Positions 51,803 through 60,442 of a stretch of 64,000 nt of DNA are shown one piece after another. Position numbers and translations under genes: made by a program. The stretch is from NCBI RefSeq assembly GCF_049943955.1, contig NZ_JBNFTW010000004.1:62001-126000 (forward strand). The letters run 5' to 3'. Position 1 is the first letter of the stretch; each line of letters begins with the position of its first letter. The notes under the pieces are model-generated. The model searched no databases. It had not been told where the DNA came from and was given only the letters and a program-made list of their open reading frames with translations. This DNA comes from Desulfosporosinus sp049943955 (lineage in GTDB: Bacteria; Bacillota; Desulfitobacteriia; Desulfitobacteriales; Desulfitobacteriaceae).

Positions 51803-53137
51803 ATGGAACTAATAAAAGTTCCACCTCAGAACTTGGAAGCTGAACAGGCAGTCTTAGGAGCAATGATGCTTGAACCTGAGTCTGCCAGTTCTATTTTTGA
51901 ATTTCTTCAGGCCGAAGATTTTTATCGAGATAATCATCGCTTAATTTTCTCAGCCATTCGGGAACTTTTTGAAAAAGGGGATCCTATTGACCTTGTCAGT
52001 GTGGCAGAGATTCTGCGCCAACAGGGCCGTATAGAGCAGGTTGGCGGGATTGCTACAATTTCTGAAATTGCTCGTTCAGTGCCTTCAGCGGCAAACGTAG
52101 ATTACTATTCTAAAATTGTAAGTGAAAAAGCGCTTTTACGTCAGCTTATTCAAGTAACTAGCAGTATTTATGAACGCGGCTATGAACCTGGAGAAGAAGC
52201 CAAAACACTTCTCGAAGATGCCGAAAAGCTAATTCTTGATCTTTCACGCCGACGGGTTAAAGACGGTTTTAGTATTATTCGCGATATTCTCTTAGATACG
52301 TTCGAAAAAATTGAATATCTTTATGCTAATAAAGGTAATTTAACTGGGGTACCAACTTTTTTTACGGAATTAGATCGCATGACCTCAGGATGGCAGCCGT
52401 CTGATCTTGTGATTATCGCCGCCCGCCCATCCATGGGAAAAACGGCTTTAGTTTTAAATATGGCTCAAAACGCAGCCGTCAGGGCCAACGTTCCGGTGGC
52501 TATTTTTAGTTTGGAAATGTCCAAAGAACAATTAGTACAACGAATGCTCTGCGGAGAGGCAATGGTTGATCAGCAGCGAGTCAGAACCGGTGAATTATTA
52601 GATGCGGATTGGCCAAAACTGACAAGGGCTGTGGGGCCTTTGTCCGAGGCACCTATTTTTATTGATGATACCGTTGGGATTTCTTTAGCGGAATTACGTT
52701 CAAAGGCCCGTCGCTTAAAAACAGAACATGATTTAAGTATGATCATTATTGATTACTTACAATTGTTAACTGTGGGAAAAAAGGCCGAAAGCCGTCAACA
52801 AGAGGTCGCTCAGATCTCAAGATCTCTCAAAGGGCTTGCCCGAGAACTAAAAGTGCCGGTAATTGCCTTATCTCAGCTGAATCGGGGAGTAGAACAACGT
52901 CAAGACAAACGCCCGCTTATGTCAGACTTATTGGAATCAGGTGCTATTGAAGCCGATGCCGATGTTATTTCCTTCATTTATAGAGATGAATACTATAATC
53001 AGGAATCAGAAAAAAAAGGGATTGCCGAGCTAATTATAGCAAAACATCGTAATGGTCCCGTTGGAACAGTAGAACTAGGTTTTCTCAAAGAATTTACGAA
53101 ATTCGTAAATCTTGATCGTCAACATCAGATACAATGA
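51803..53137 (+). CDS. dnaB: Replicative DNA helicase DnaB
   Basis: 444 residues. In Firmicutes this gene is called dnaC in Bacillus but dnaB by protein family. N-terminal domain PPQNLEAEQAVLGAMMLEPES..., RecA-like C-terminal domain with Walker A AARPSMGKTALVLNMAQNAA near residue 215, IIDYLQLLTVG and SQLNRGVEQRQDKRPLMSDLLESGAIEADADVI. The ring helicase unwinds DNA at the fork. ATG with TGGGAGGAG. A terminator follows at 53146. rplI-lonC-dnaB is a conserved cluster. Confidence 0.97.
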   Translation: MELIKVPPQNLEAEQAVLGAMMLEPESASSIFEFLQAEDFYRDNHRLIFSAIRELFEKGDPIDLVSVAEILRQQGRIEQVGGIATISEIARSVPSAANVDYYSKIVSEKALLRQLIQVTSSIYERGYEPGEEAKTLLEDAEKLILDLSRRRVKDGFSIIRDILLDTFEKIEYLYANKGNLTGVPTFFTELDRMTSGWQPSDLVIIAARPSMGKTALVLNMAQNAAVRANVPVAIFSLEMSKEQLVQRMLCGEAMVDQQRVRTGELLDADWPKLTRAVGPLSEAPIFIDDTVGISLAELRSKARRLKTEHDLSMIIIDYLQLLTVGKKAESRQQEVAQISRSLKGLARELKVPVIALSQLNRGVEQRQDKRPLMSDLLESGAIEADADVISFIYRDEYYNQESEKKGIAELIIAKHRNGPVGTVELGFLKEFTKFVNLDRQHQIQ

Positions 53138-53145
53138 TTTTCGCA

Positions 53146-53182
53146 CCCTGTTCATTTTAGGGAATGGACAGGGACTTTTTTT
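53146..53182 (+). terminator. Terminator after dnaB
   Basis: CCCTGTTCATT pairs with AATGGACAGGG (one mismatch) around TTAGGG, followed by ACTTTTTTT. Confidence 0.85.
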
Positions 53183-53244
53183 ACTCTAACTACCGTTTGA
53201 GATTGGCTCTGTTCAGATAGACGTTAGGCAAAGAATTCATCTAA

Positions 53245-53281
53245 TCGTGAGACTTCCACTTTTGCAAGTGGAATCTCACGA
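53245..53281 (+). repeat. Dispersed hairpin element, copy F
   Basis: TCGTGAGA-C-TTCCACTT pairs with AAGTGGAA-TCTCACGA, a 16-bp stem with one bulge. The right arm AAGTGGAATCTCACGATG resembles AAGTGGGAGTCTTACGATT of copies B and E. It lies in the 317-nt gap after dnaB. Confidence 0.5.
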
Positions 53282-53389
53282 TGTTCAGCTTGTACTTGGG
53301 AATAGCTGTCATATCTTATCGAATGTTAATCGTGTATTCTTGATGAATGTTCGGCAATTCCATTGACAATGGGAAGGAGGATTGTTAAG

Positions 53390-53458
53390 ATGAGAGTGTT
53401 TGCGATAAGAAGTTTCTTCTTCAGCAAACGTAAATCTCTCTCGGAGGGGATACCTTGA
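53390..53458 (+). CDS. Possible 22-residue upstream leader peptide
   Basis: ATG with AAGGAGG 10 nt upstream opens a 22-codon basic frame (MRVFAIRSFFFSKRKSLSEG...) whose TGA overlaps the TTG start of the next gene (TTGA at 53455-53458). The good ribosome site and overlap suggest translational coupling. It has no known family, so it may also be a chance frame. Confidence 0.4.
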   Translation: MRVFAIRSFFFSKRKSLSEGIP

Positions 53459-54867
53459 AACATGAAGTTGATGTCCTAATTATCGGAGCAGGGCCTGCTG
53501 GAATATTTACGGCGTTAGAGCTATCTAAGCATAATAAAAACCTGAAAATTCTGATTGTCGATAGCGGACGAACGATAGAAAAAAGAAAATGTCCAGCCCG
53601 AACGACAGGTGTTTGTGCAGGGTGTAACCCTTGTGCCATCACGAGAGGATGGTCCGGGGCCGGAGCGTTCAGCGATGGGAAATTGTCCCTAAGTCCTGCT
53701 GTAGGCGGCCGTCTGACGGAATATATGAAGGACGATCAAGCACAGGCCCTTATAGACTACGCAGACTCGATTTACCGACAATTTGGGGCACAGGAGACTG
53801 TCTATGGTCTGGATACTCGTCGGGTTGAGGAGATTCAGTATGATGCATCCCGCCATAATATTCAGTTAATCCATTGTCCTGTACGTCATTTAGGAACTGA
53901 GTTAGCCTATGAAGTTCTAAATGGCATGTATCAACATTTAATGACTGAGACCAATACTGCCTTCTGGGAACTCGCCGAAGTTAAGGATATCCTGGCTGAT
54001 CCTGCCGGAGCCCAAGGAGCAATCATACAGCGTCGTGATCAAGCTGAGCTTGATGAAGTAAGGGCAAGATATGTTGTTGTAGCTCCCGGCCGTGGGGGAG
54101 CAAATTGGCTTGCAGCACAAACGGTTCGATTAGGAGTCGTGACTGAAAATAATGAAGTCGATATCGGAGTTCGTGTAGAAGTTCCTAATTCGGTTCTGGA
54201 TCATTTAACCAAAGAACTATATGAAGCTAAGCTCGTTTATTATTCAGACACCTATGATCTTAAAACCCGGAGCTTTTGTGTCAATCCCGGAGGAGTGGTA
54301 TCTGAAGAACACTATGACGGGGGAATTGCTGTTGTAAACGGTCATAGTTATGCTGATGCGGCTAAAAAGACCAAGAACACCAATTTTGCCTTATTAGTTT
54401 CCACTCATTTTACGGAACCCTTTAACCAGCCAATCGAATATGGTCGGTATATTGCCAGATTAGCCAATATGTTAACCGGCGGGGGTGTTATGGTTCAACG
54501 CTTAGGCGATCTTCTGCAAGGGAGAAGGACAACAGAAAGTCGTCTTCGCAAGTCGACGACAGTCCCTACACTGGTGTCCGCAGTACCAGGAGATCTGAGC
54601 TATGTGTTTCCTGAGCGTTACTTGACGTCGTTAACAGAAACACTAAAGGCCTTCGATAAGATTGCTCCGGGAATGTATTCCAAGAACACCTTGCTCTATG
54701 GAGTTGAGGTCAAGTTTTATTCTTCAAAGGTAAAGGTAAAAAATAATTTTGAAACGGCAATTCCTCATTTATATACGATTGGAGATGGAGCGGGAATTAC
54801 GCGTGGATTAATGCAGGCTTCCGCGACGGGAATAGTTGTAGCACGGGATATTGTATCTAAAGAATAA
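53455..54867 (+). CDS. FAD-dependent oxidoreductase (NAD(P)/FAD-dependent dehydrogenase-like)
   Basis: 470 residues. N-terminal dinucleotide-binding fold VDVLIIGAGPAGIFTALELSKH, then a Cys-rich stretch KRKCPARTTGVCAGCNPC (about residues 45-62), and C-terminal TIGDGAGITRGLMQASATGIVVARDI typical of FAD-binding proteins. The Cys cluster could bind a metal or Fe-S centre, as in relatives of Clostridial FAD-dependent dehydrogenases; the substrate is unknown. TTG start with GAGGGGA upstream. It lies between dnaB and purB, with a small possible leader peptide before it. Confidence 0.85.
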   Translation: MKHEVDVLIIGAGPAGIFTALELSKHNKNLKILIVDSGRTIEKRKCPARTTGVCAGCNPCAITRGWSGAGAFSDGKLSLSPAVGGRLTEYMKDDQAQALIDYADSIYRQFGAQETVYGLDTRRVEEIQYDASRHNIQLIHCPVRHLGTELAYEVLNGMYQHLMTETNTAFWELAEVKDILADPAGAQGAIIQRRDQAELDEVRARYVVVAPGRGGANWLAAQTVRLGVVTENNEVDIGVRVEVPNSVLDHLTKELYEAKLVYYSDTYDLKTRSFCVNPGGVVSEEHYDGGIAVVNGHSYADAAKKTKNTNFALLVSTHFTEPFNQPIEYGRYIARLANMLTGGGVMVQRLGDLLQGRRTTESRLRKSTTVPTLVSAVPGDLSYVFPERYLTSLTETLKAFDKIAPGMYSKNTLLYGVEVKFYSSKVKVKNNFETAIPHLYTIGDGAGITRGLMQASATGIVVARDIVSKE

Positions 54868-54888
54868 AACGATAGTTATAGGATTAAG

Positions 54889-54920
54889 ACTACAGATGGG
54901 GTTAACCCATCTGTAGTTTC
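54889..54920 (+). terminator. Strong hairpin after the FAD-dependent oxidoreductase gene
   Basis: ACTACAGATGGG and CCCATCTGTAGT form a perfect 12-bp stem around GTTAA, followed by only TTTC. A terminator is most likely, though the weak T-run leaves other roles open. Confidence 0.55.
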
Positions 54921-55040
54921 ACTGAGTAATCGGAACTCATAAGAATAGGCATACCTGCCTAACTTATCATAGGAAAGAAAACCTATTACTCGGTAGTTTA
55001 GTAAACCAACGAAGAGTAATGGATTGGGGGCGCAGAGGAT

Positions 55041-56336
55041 TTGCTGGATCGATACACACACCCCGAAATGGGAAAACTCTGGAGAGACGGTTACGAATAT
55101 GAGCGCTGGCTGGAAGTAGAACTTGCAGTTGCCGAAGTTATGACCGAACGGGGAGAAATCCCTCTTAAGGCGATGGAAGATATCAGACGTTCGGCGAAGG
55201 TGAATTCTCAGCGAGTTTTAGAAATCGAAGCCATAGTCAGGCACGATCTTATTGCCTTTTTACAAGCCGTTGTCGAGGAAATCGGAGAATCAGGAAAATA
55301 CTTGCACCTCGGGTTAACCTCATCAGATGTGAAGGATACTGCCTTAAGTCTGGTCCTGCGAGATTCAGGGAAGCTGCTCAAGAAGGATCTTCAGGGGCTA
55401 AGAGATGCTCTGGCTAAAAGAGCTTTGGAAAGCAAATATACGGTCATGGTGGGAAGGACCCATGGGATTCACGCCGAACCTTTGACGTTTGGTTTAAAAC
55501 TCGCGTTATGGGTTGCTGAACTGGATCGTCAGGAGGAACGCCTGGATCAAGCAATATCCTCGGTAAGCGCGGGCAAAATATCCGGGGCAGTCGGAACTTA
55601 CGCAAATGTTTCGCCTGAAGTCGAGGATGCAGTGTGCAAGCATTTAGGGCTAACGAGAGCTTTAGTTAGTAACCAGATATTACAGCGGGATCGACATGCT
55701 CATTTTATGACTACCCTTGCCTTAATTGGCGGTTCTTTGGAAAAGATGGCAACGGAAATTCGAAATTTGCAGCGAACGGATATCCTTGAAGTGGAGGAGC
55801 CTTTTGCTGAGGGGCAGAAAGGATCATCAGCAATGCCGCATAAGCGCAATCCTATTGTCTGCGAACAGGTGAGCGGCATGGCAAGACTTTTGAGAGGCAA
55901 TGCCTTAGCGGCGATGGAGAACATAGCTCTCTGGCATGAAAGGGATATGAGCCATAGTTCGGTGGAACGAGTAATTTTGCCGGATAGTTGCCTGCTCTTG
56001 GACCATATGCTCAGGCAAATGACCCGCATTATCTCCGGCTTGAAAATTCACGAAGAACAAATGAAGCGAAATCTGCAGAAAACCTATGGCTTAACGTCAT
56101 CACAACGCGTTCTCCTGGCATTAGTGGAACATGGATGTATGCGGGAAGAAGCTTACGCTTGGGTTCAGCAGGATGCTTTTCAAGCTTGGGATCAAGGAAA
56201 AGATTTTATCGAGGTTGTTTCTCAAGATACGCGTATAGGCAATTATTTAACGGAAAAGGACTTGCAAAGTCTTTTTGATTTAAGCTATCATCTCCAACAT
56301 GTTGATGATATTTTCAAACGGTTGGGTTTAGAGTAG
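55041..56336 (+). CDS. purB: Adenylosuccinate lyase
   Basis: 431 residues. It cleaves SAICAR to AICAR plus fumarate, and adenylosuccinate to AMP plus fumarate. Fumarase/aspartase superfamily: MVGRTHGIHAEPLTFGLKLALW (general acid region, about residues 136-157), the signature GSSAMPHKRNPIVCEQVSG (catalytic Ser, about 263), and DSCLLLDHM-type C-terminal helices. TTG start with a GAGG upstream. It is followed at 64 nt by purA, forming the two-step IMP-to-AMP arm; the adenylosuccinate synthetase is the next gene. Confidence 0.96.
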   Translation: MLDRYTHPEMGKLWRDGYEYERWLEVELAVAEVMTERGEIPLKAMEDIRRSAKVNSQRVLEIEAIVRHDLIAFLQAVVEEIGESGKYLHLGLTSSDVKDTALSLVLRDSGKLLKKDLQGLRDALAKRALESKYTVMVGRTHGIHAEPLTFGLKLALWVAELDRQEERLDQAISSVSAGKISGAVGTYANVSPEVEDAVCKHLGLTRALVSNQILQRDRHAHFMTTLALIGGSLEKMATEIRNLQRTDILEVEEPFAEGQKGSSAMPHKRNPIVCEQVSGMARLLRGNALAAMENIALWHERDMSHSSVERVILPDSCLLLDHMLRQMTRIISGLKIHEEQMKRNLQKTYGLTSSQRVLLALVEHGCMREEAYAWVQQDAFQAWDQGKDFIEVVSQDTRIGNYLTEKDLQSLFDLSYHLQHVDDIFKRLGLE

Positions 56337-56400
56337 AATGTTTTGAACTGGGAACTTTAGTTTAAAGGGATGTTAGATTGAAAGACGGGGGGAATTATTG

Positions 56401-57684
56401 ATGGCTGGAGTTATATTAATTGGATCTCAATGGGGAGACGAAGGGAAAGGTAAGATTACGGATTTCCTTGCGGAAAAGGCGAATATGGTCGTTAGATATC
56501 AAGGCGGTAATAATGCGGGACACACCGTTGTCGCTGATGGAGAGGAATTTAAGCTGCACCTTATCCCCTCCGGAATTCTCTACCAGGATAAGACTTGTGT
56601 CATTGGCAATGGCGTAGTCATTGATCCTAAAGTTTTATTGGAAGAACTTAGTTATCTGGAAAAGCGAGGAATTAAAACCGGGAAGCTGCTAATTAGCAGC
56701 AATGCCCACGTAATTATGCCTTATCACCTGGTATTAGACGGTTTGGAAGAAGAGGCTCGTGGGGACCATAAAATTGGAACAACGAAACGGGGTATTGGTC
56801 CTGCTTATATGGATAAGGCCTCACGAGTTGGAATTCGTGTTATCGATCTACTCGACAAAGAAGAGTTTGCTGAGAAACTGCGTCGAAATTTAGAAGAGAA
56901 GAATAACCTTTTTGTCAAAGTTTATGGTAAAGAAGCCATGAAATTTGAAGATATCTATGACACTTACTTAGGATATGCTGAGCAGCTTCGCCCGATGGTT
57001 ACAGATAGTTCATTAGCCATAGACGAATGCCTAAGAAGTGGGGAAAAAGTGCTTTTTGAAGGTGCTCAAGGTACTTTACTGGACATAGATCATGGCACGT
57101 ATCCCTTTGTAACTTCCTCCAATCCGATTGCCGGGGGAGCCTGTGTCGGTGCAGGCGTTGGACCTACGCGTATTGATCATGTTGTTGGGGTTGTTAAAGC
57201 CTATACCACACGTGTTGGGGAAGGCCCCTTCCCTACAGAACTTCTCGATGATGTAGGTGAAGAAATGCGGGCCAATGGACACGAATTCGGAACGACAACC
57301 GGCCGCCCTCGTCGCTGTGGCTGGTTTGATGCTTTGATTGCTCGCTATGCAGCACGTGTCAGCGGGATTTCAGATTTTGCAGTCACAAAACTTGATGTCC
57401 TTACAGGATTAAAAACAGTAAAAATTTGTGTCGGTTATCGGGTCAATGATGAAGTTATCTACGAATTACCTCAAAGTCAGAAGATCTTTAAACGTTGTAA
57501 ACCTGTGTATGAGGAACTACCGGGATGGCAGGAAGATCTGACCCATGTGCGTCGCTTTGAGGAGCTGCCTCAGGCCGCTCAGCAATACATTAAGCGGATT
57601 GAAGAATTGACAGGTGTTACTGCAACGCTAATTGCGGTTGGCCCAGGCCGGGAACAAACTATTGTACGGGGATCAATTTTTTAA
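56401..57684 (+). CDS. purA: Adenylosuccinate synthetase
   Basis: 427 residues. It joins IMP, aspartate and GTP to adenylosuccinate, the first committed step to AMP. Motifs: GSQWGDEGKGKITDFLAEKA (P-loop GDEGKGK), QGGNNAGHTVVADGEEFKLHLIPSG, GIGPAYMDKASRVGIR, and DHGTYPFVTSSNPIAGGAC. The start is the ATG at 56401 with GGGGGA upstream; a TTG just before it (56398) is less likely. It follows purB; purA ends before a tRNA-Lys promoter. Confidence 0.97.
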   Translation: MAGVILIGSQWGDEGKGKITDFLAEKANMVVRYQGGNNAGHTVVADGEEFKLHLIPSGILYQDKTCVIGNGVVIDPKVLLEELSYLEKRGIKTGKLLISSNAHVIMPYHLVLDGLEEEARGDHKIGTTKRGIGPAYMDKASRVGIRVIDLLDKEEFAEKLRRNLEEKNNLFVKVYGKEAMKFEDIYDTYLGYAEQLRPMVTDSSLAIDECLRSGEKVLFEGAQGTLLDIDHGTYPFVTSSNPIAGGACVGAGVGPTRIDHVVGVVKAYTTRVGEGPFPTELLDDVGEEMRANGHEFGTTTGRPRRCGWFDALIARYAARVSGISDFAVTKLDVLTGLKTVKICVGYRVNDEVIYELPQSQKIFKRCKPVYEELPGWQEDLTHVRRFEELPQAAQQYIKRIEELTGVTATLIAVGPGREQTIVRGSIF

Positions 57685-57715
57685 ATAATAAAAGTTTGTT
57701 GCAAAAAATTGAATC

Positions 57716-57744
57716 TTGACACATTTGCAACTTTCCTGTAAGAT
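57716..57744 (+). promoter_or_regulatory. Promoter of tRNA-Lys
   Basis: TTGACA (57716-57721) and TAAGAT (57739-57744) with a 17-nt spacer, 12 nt before the tRNA. Confidence 0.7.
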
Positions 57745-57756
57745 TTAGACCGGTAA

Positions 57757-57832
57757 GAGCCATTAGCTCAGTCGGTAGAGCACCTGACTTTTAATCAGGG
57801 TGTCCCGCGTTCGAGTCGCGGATGGCTCACCA
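57757..57832 (+). tRNA. tRNA-Lys(TTT)
   Basis: Acceptor GAGCCAT pairs with ATGGCTC, discriminator A, encoded CCA. The anticodon loop CTTTTAA gives TTT. Confidence 0.96.
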
Positions 57833-57914
57833 TCCTTCTTTGGAAACCCATGGGGGTTTGAGCGGAAAGGCAGGTTAGCTGAATTTTAGTGAAACCTGGA
57901 TTTACATATTGAAA

Positions 57915-58004
57915 CATAGAGGGTTTGAAAAAGGCAAACCCAGTGAGAACTGGGGACGCAAAGCTACGGGTCTTCCATATGAGGATGATGGCCGAGTTAC
58001 CAAA
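57915..58004 (+). promoter_or_regulatory. Cyclic di-GMP-I (GEMM-I) riboswitch aptamer
   Basis: Consensus blocks in order: AAAGGCAAACC, then GAGAACTGGGGACGCAAAGC, then CTACGGGTCTT, then GATGATGGCCGAGTTACC. These match the GEMM-I aptamer, including GGCAAACC, GGGACGCAAAGC and the ATGGC...GTTACC end. It precedes a chemoreceptor gene by about 80 nt, with a terminator-like stem as expression platform. Confidence 0.92.
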
Positions 58005-58014
58005 TAGGACTCAG

Positions 58015-58046
58015 TCGCTGTCCCTTGCGGACGGCGATTTTGTTTT
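58015..58046 (+). terminator. Terminator in the riboswitch expression platform
   Basis: TCGCTGTCC pairs with GGACGGCGA (one wobble) around CTTGC and is followed by TTTTGTTTT. It lies 11 nt after the aptamer, so ligand-controlled termination is plausible. Confidence 0.8.
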
Positions 58047-58085
58047 AAGTAGATCAATTAATTTCGTAAGGGAAGGGTGTCAAGA

Positions 58086-59852
58086 TTGAAAAAAATTAAA
58101 TATCGGATTTTACTGCTCTTATTGATTACCGCATTAATTATGGGTTGTATTCTCGGAGGCTATAATATTTACAGCGTCATTACATCGGAACAAGCTAATA
58201 TAGCTCAATATCGCACAACATTGTACGAACAATTCGATAGGCAAATTAAGCTTGAAGTTCAAACTGCTTATAGTTTAGTTCAAGATATCTATAATAAACA
58301 ACAAAAAGGGGAATTGACTCCTGAGCAAGCCAAAACTATGGCTGCTGATTTAGTCAGAAATCTGCGTTTTGACCAAACTAATTATTTTTGGATAGATACA
58401 ACAGAAGGGATAAACGTTGTTCTGCTTGGCAGAACGGATGAAGGTAAATCACGCTTTAATTCTAAGGACAGTAGGGGTAAATATTTCGTTCAAGATTTTA
58501 TTAACAATGGGATTAAATCTGGCGGGGGGTATACAGACTATACCTTCGCTAAACCAAATCAGACTGAGCTCCTCCCGAAAAGAAGCTACACTTTGCTGTT
58601 TAAGCCCTATAACTGGGTTATAGGCACAGGCAACTGGGTCGATGACATGGATAAACTCGTTGCGATTAAACAGCAACAGGTTATGAAAGCCGGGCAATTA
58701 AGCGTCATCTATACCGTTTTGTCTCTGATCTTAGCATTTGGAGTTGCTTTAGTGTTGGGGACAATTATGAGTAATAAACTTTCCAAACAGATCGGTGAAG
58801 TAGCGAATACTGCCGGTGAAATTGCCAATGGAAATTTAAATGTTAAAAAACTTAATGACAGTTCTAAAGATGAACTAGGCCAACTGGGTAAAGCATTTAA
58901 TATAATGGCGGATAACCTCAGGCAATTGGTTCAACAAGTATCCTCCTCTGCTGCTCAGGTAGCTTCTTCCTCAGAAGAACTTAGTGCAGGAGCTGAACAA
59001 TCCGCCCAAGCATCCAGCCAAGTGGCTTCAGCCATCATGGAGGTTTCTAAGGGGGCCGAAAAACAGCTGAATGCTATGAATGAATCATCTGCTATTGTTG
59101 AGGAGATGTCAGCGGGGATTCAGCAAATGGTGGAAAACGCTAAGGTTGTCGTACAGTCTTCTGAAAAAACGGCCCTTTCTGCTTCAGAAGGAAGCGCGGC
59201 CATTGATAAAACAATTCAACAAATGGCGACCATTGATCAAACTGTAACCGGTTCGGCAGAAGTTGTTATGACATTAGGGGAACGGTCAAAAGAAATCGGG
59301 CAAATCGTTGATACTATATCAGGGATTGCTGAACAAACGAATCTGCTTGCTCTGAATGCCGCGATTGAGGCAGCTCGTGCCGGGGATCAGGGAAGGGGTT
59401 TTGCTGTAGTCGCTGATGAAGTTCGAAAACTGGCTGAACAATCCCAAGTGGCTTCACAACAGATCGCTTCATTAATCCACGAAATACAGCAGGATACCCA
59501 GAAGGCCGTCTTATCGATAAATGAAGGAACACATCAGGTGAAACTCGGCACTGAGGTCGCTGAAACTGCAGGAACAGCCTTTAGCCAGATATCGTCTTTA
59601 ATTGAAGACGTTACGAAACAAGTCGAAGAAATTTCAGAAGAGATACAACAAATGGCCTTGGGTAACGAACGAATAGTCGCTTCGGTCTCAGAGGTCTTCG
59701 AGACAAGCCGGAGCATTACAGATCAGACCCAGACGGTATCTGCAGCCACAGAGGAACAAACCGCTTCGGTTCAGGAAATCGCCTCCTCCAGTAAAGTGCT
59801 GTCTACTATGGCTGAAGAATTGCAAGCAGCTTTAAATAAGTTTAATGTTTAA
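58086..59852 (+). CDS. Methyl-accepting chemotaxis protein with single Cache domain
   Basis: 588 residues. Membrane segments at about 8-30 and 200-222 bracket a single Cache 2-type sensor domain (YFWIDTTEGINVVLLGR, GGGYTDYTF, NWVIGTGNWVDDMD). A HAMP linker (LSKQIGEVANTAGEIANGNL) and the signalling domain with the hairpin tip TISGIAEQTNLLALNAAIEAARAGDQGRGFAVVADEVRKLAEQS follow. It relays ligand binding to CheA. The start is TTG at 58086, 8 nt from GGGAAGGG; a GTG at 58077 overlaps that site. The upstream c-di-GMP riboswitch suggests expression is tied to motility versus sessile state. Confidence 0.93.
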   Translation: MKKIKYRILLLLLITALIMGCILGGYNIYSVITSEQANIAQYRTTLYEQFDRQIKLEVQTAYSLVQDIYNKQQKGELTPEQAKTMAADLVRNLRFDQTNYFWIDTTEGINVVLLGRTDEGKSRFNSKDSRGKYFVQDFINNGIKSGGGYTDYTFAKPNQTELLPKRSYTLLFKPYNWVIGTGNWVDDMDKLVAIKQQQVMKAGQLSVIYTVLSLILAFGVALVLGTIMSNKLSKQIGEVANTAGEIANGNLNVKKLNDSSKDELGQLGKAFNIMADNLRQLVQQVSSSAAQVASSSEELSAGAEQSAQASSQVASAIMEVSKGAEKQLNAMNESSAIVEEMSAGIQQMVENAKVVVQSSEKTALSASEGSAAIDKTIQQMATIDQTVTGSAEVVMTLGERSKEIGQIVDTISGIAEQTNLLALNAAIEAARAGDQGRGFAVVADEVRKLAEQSQVASQQIASLIHEIQQDTQKAVLSINEGTHQVKLGTEVAETAGTAFSQISSLIEDVTKQVEEISEEIQQMALGNERIVASVSEVFETSRSITDQTQTVSAATEEQTASVQEIASSSKVLSTMAEELQAALNKFNV

Positions 59853-59871
59853 CATCCTTTTATAAGAGTAC

Positions 59872-59900
59872 TTGACACCTGGCGAGCTTTCCTGTAAAAT
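59872..59900 (+). promoter_or_regulatory. Promoter of tRNA-Glu/tRNA-Phe
   Basis: TTGACA (59872-59877) and TAAAAT (59895-59900) with a 17-nt spacer, just after the chemoreceptor stop. Confidence 0.7.
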
Positions 59901-59958
59901 TCATATCTGTGAGCGAGGTTTTTGGGCTTCTAAGCAAAGGACCACTCACACGAGAAAA

Positions 59959-60034
59959 GGCCCGTTGGTCAAGCGGTCTAAGACATCGCCCTTTCACGGC
60001 GGCTACACGGGTTCGAATCCCGTACGGGTCACCA
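59959..60034 (+). tRNA. tRNA-Glu(TTC)
   Basis: Acceptor GGCCCGT pairs with ACGGGTC, discriminator A, encoded CCA. The anticodon arm GCCCTTTCACGGC gives TTC. Confidence 0.95.
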
Positions 60035-60040
60035 TTAAAT

Positions 60041-60116
<76 letters not shown>

Positions 60117-60162
60117 TTCAAAAGTTCAAGTTACAAAAATAATCTTATTACATCACTAAATA

Positions 60163-60209
60163 AGAGTCCTAAAACTTTCCTTCAGAGAGTATTAGGGCTC
60201 TTTTTTATT
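60163..60209 (+). terminator. Terminator of the tRNA-Glu/tRNA-Phe unit
   Basis: AGAGTCCTAA pairs with TTAGGGCTCT (one mismatch) and is followed by TTTTTTATT. The rest of the gap to 60440 shows no gene or clear element. Confidence 0.8.
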
Positions 60210-60442
60210 GCTCGTTCTAAATTGTGATTTCTCTGATTAAAGCAGGATTTATAACATAAATAAAAAAAGCTGTAAGTATTTTATTAACTTTCGTGCTCAA
60301 GCTTCAGTCATCAATATGAATAGGATACGTAACAATTGATTAGGTAAAGATGGGGGGTTTTTAGAATAAGGGGTTAGAAGGAAGGAAATTGATTCCTTTA
60401 TGTGAAATAAAAGTTAAAATTAACAAAATGAGGTGAATAACT

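Noticed and set aside
57840..57914. Second riboswitch-like stretch upstream of the c-di-GMP aptamer (GGAAAGGCAGG)
   Set aside because: The GEMM-I core blocks are missing; likely only spacer after tRNA-Lys.
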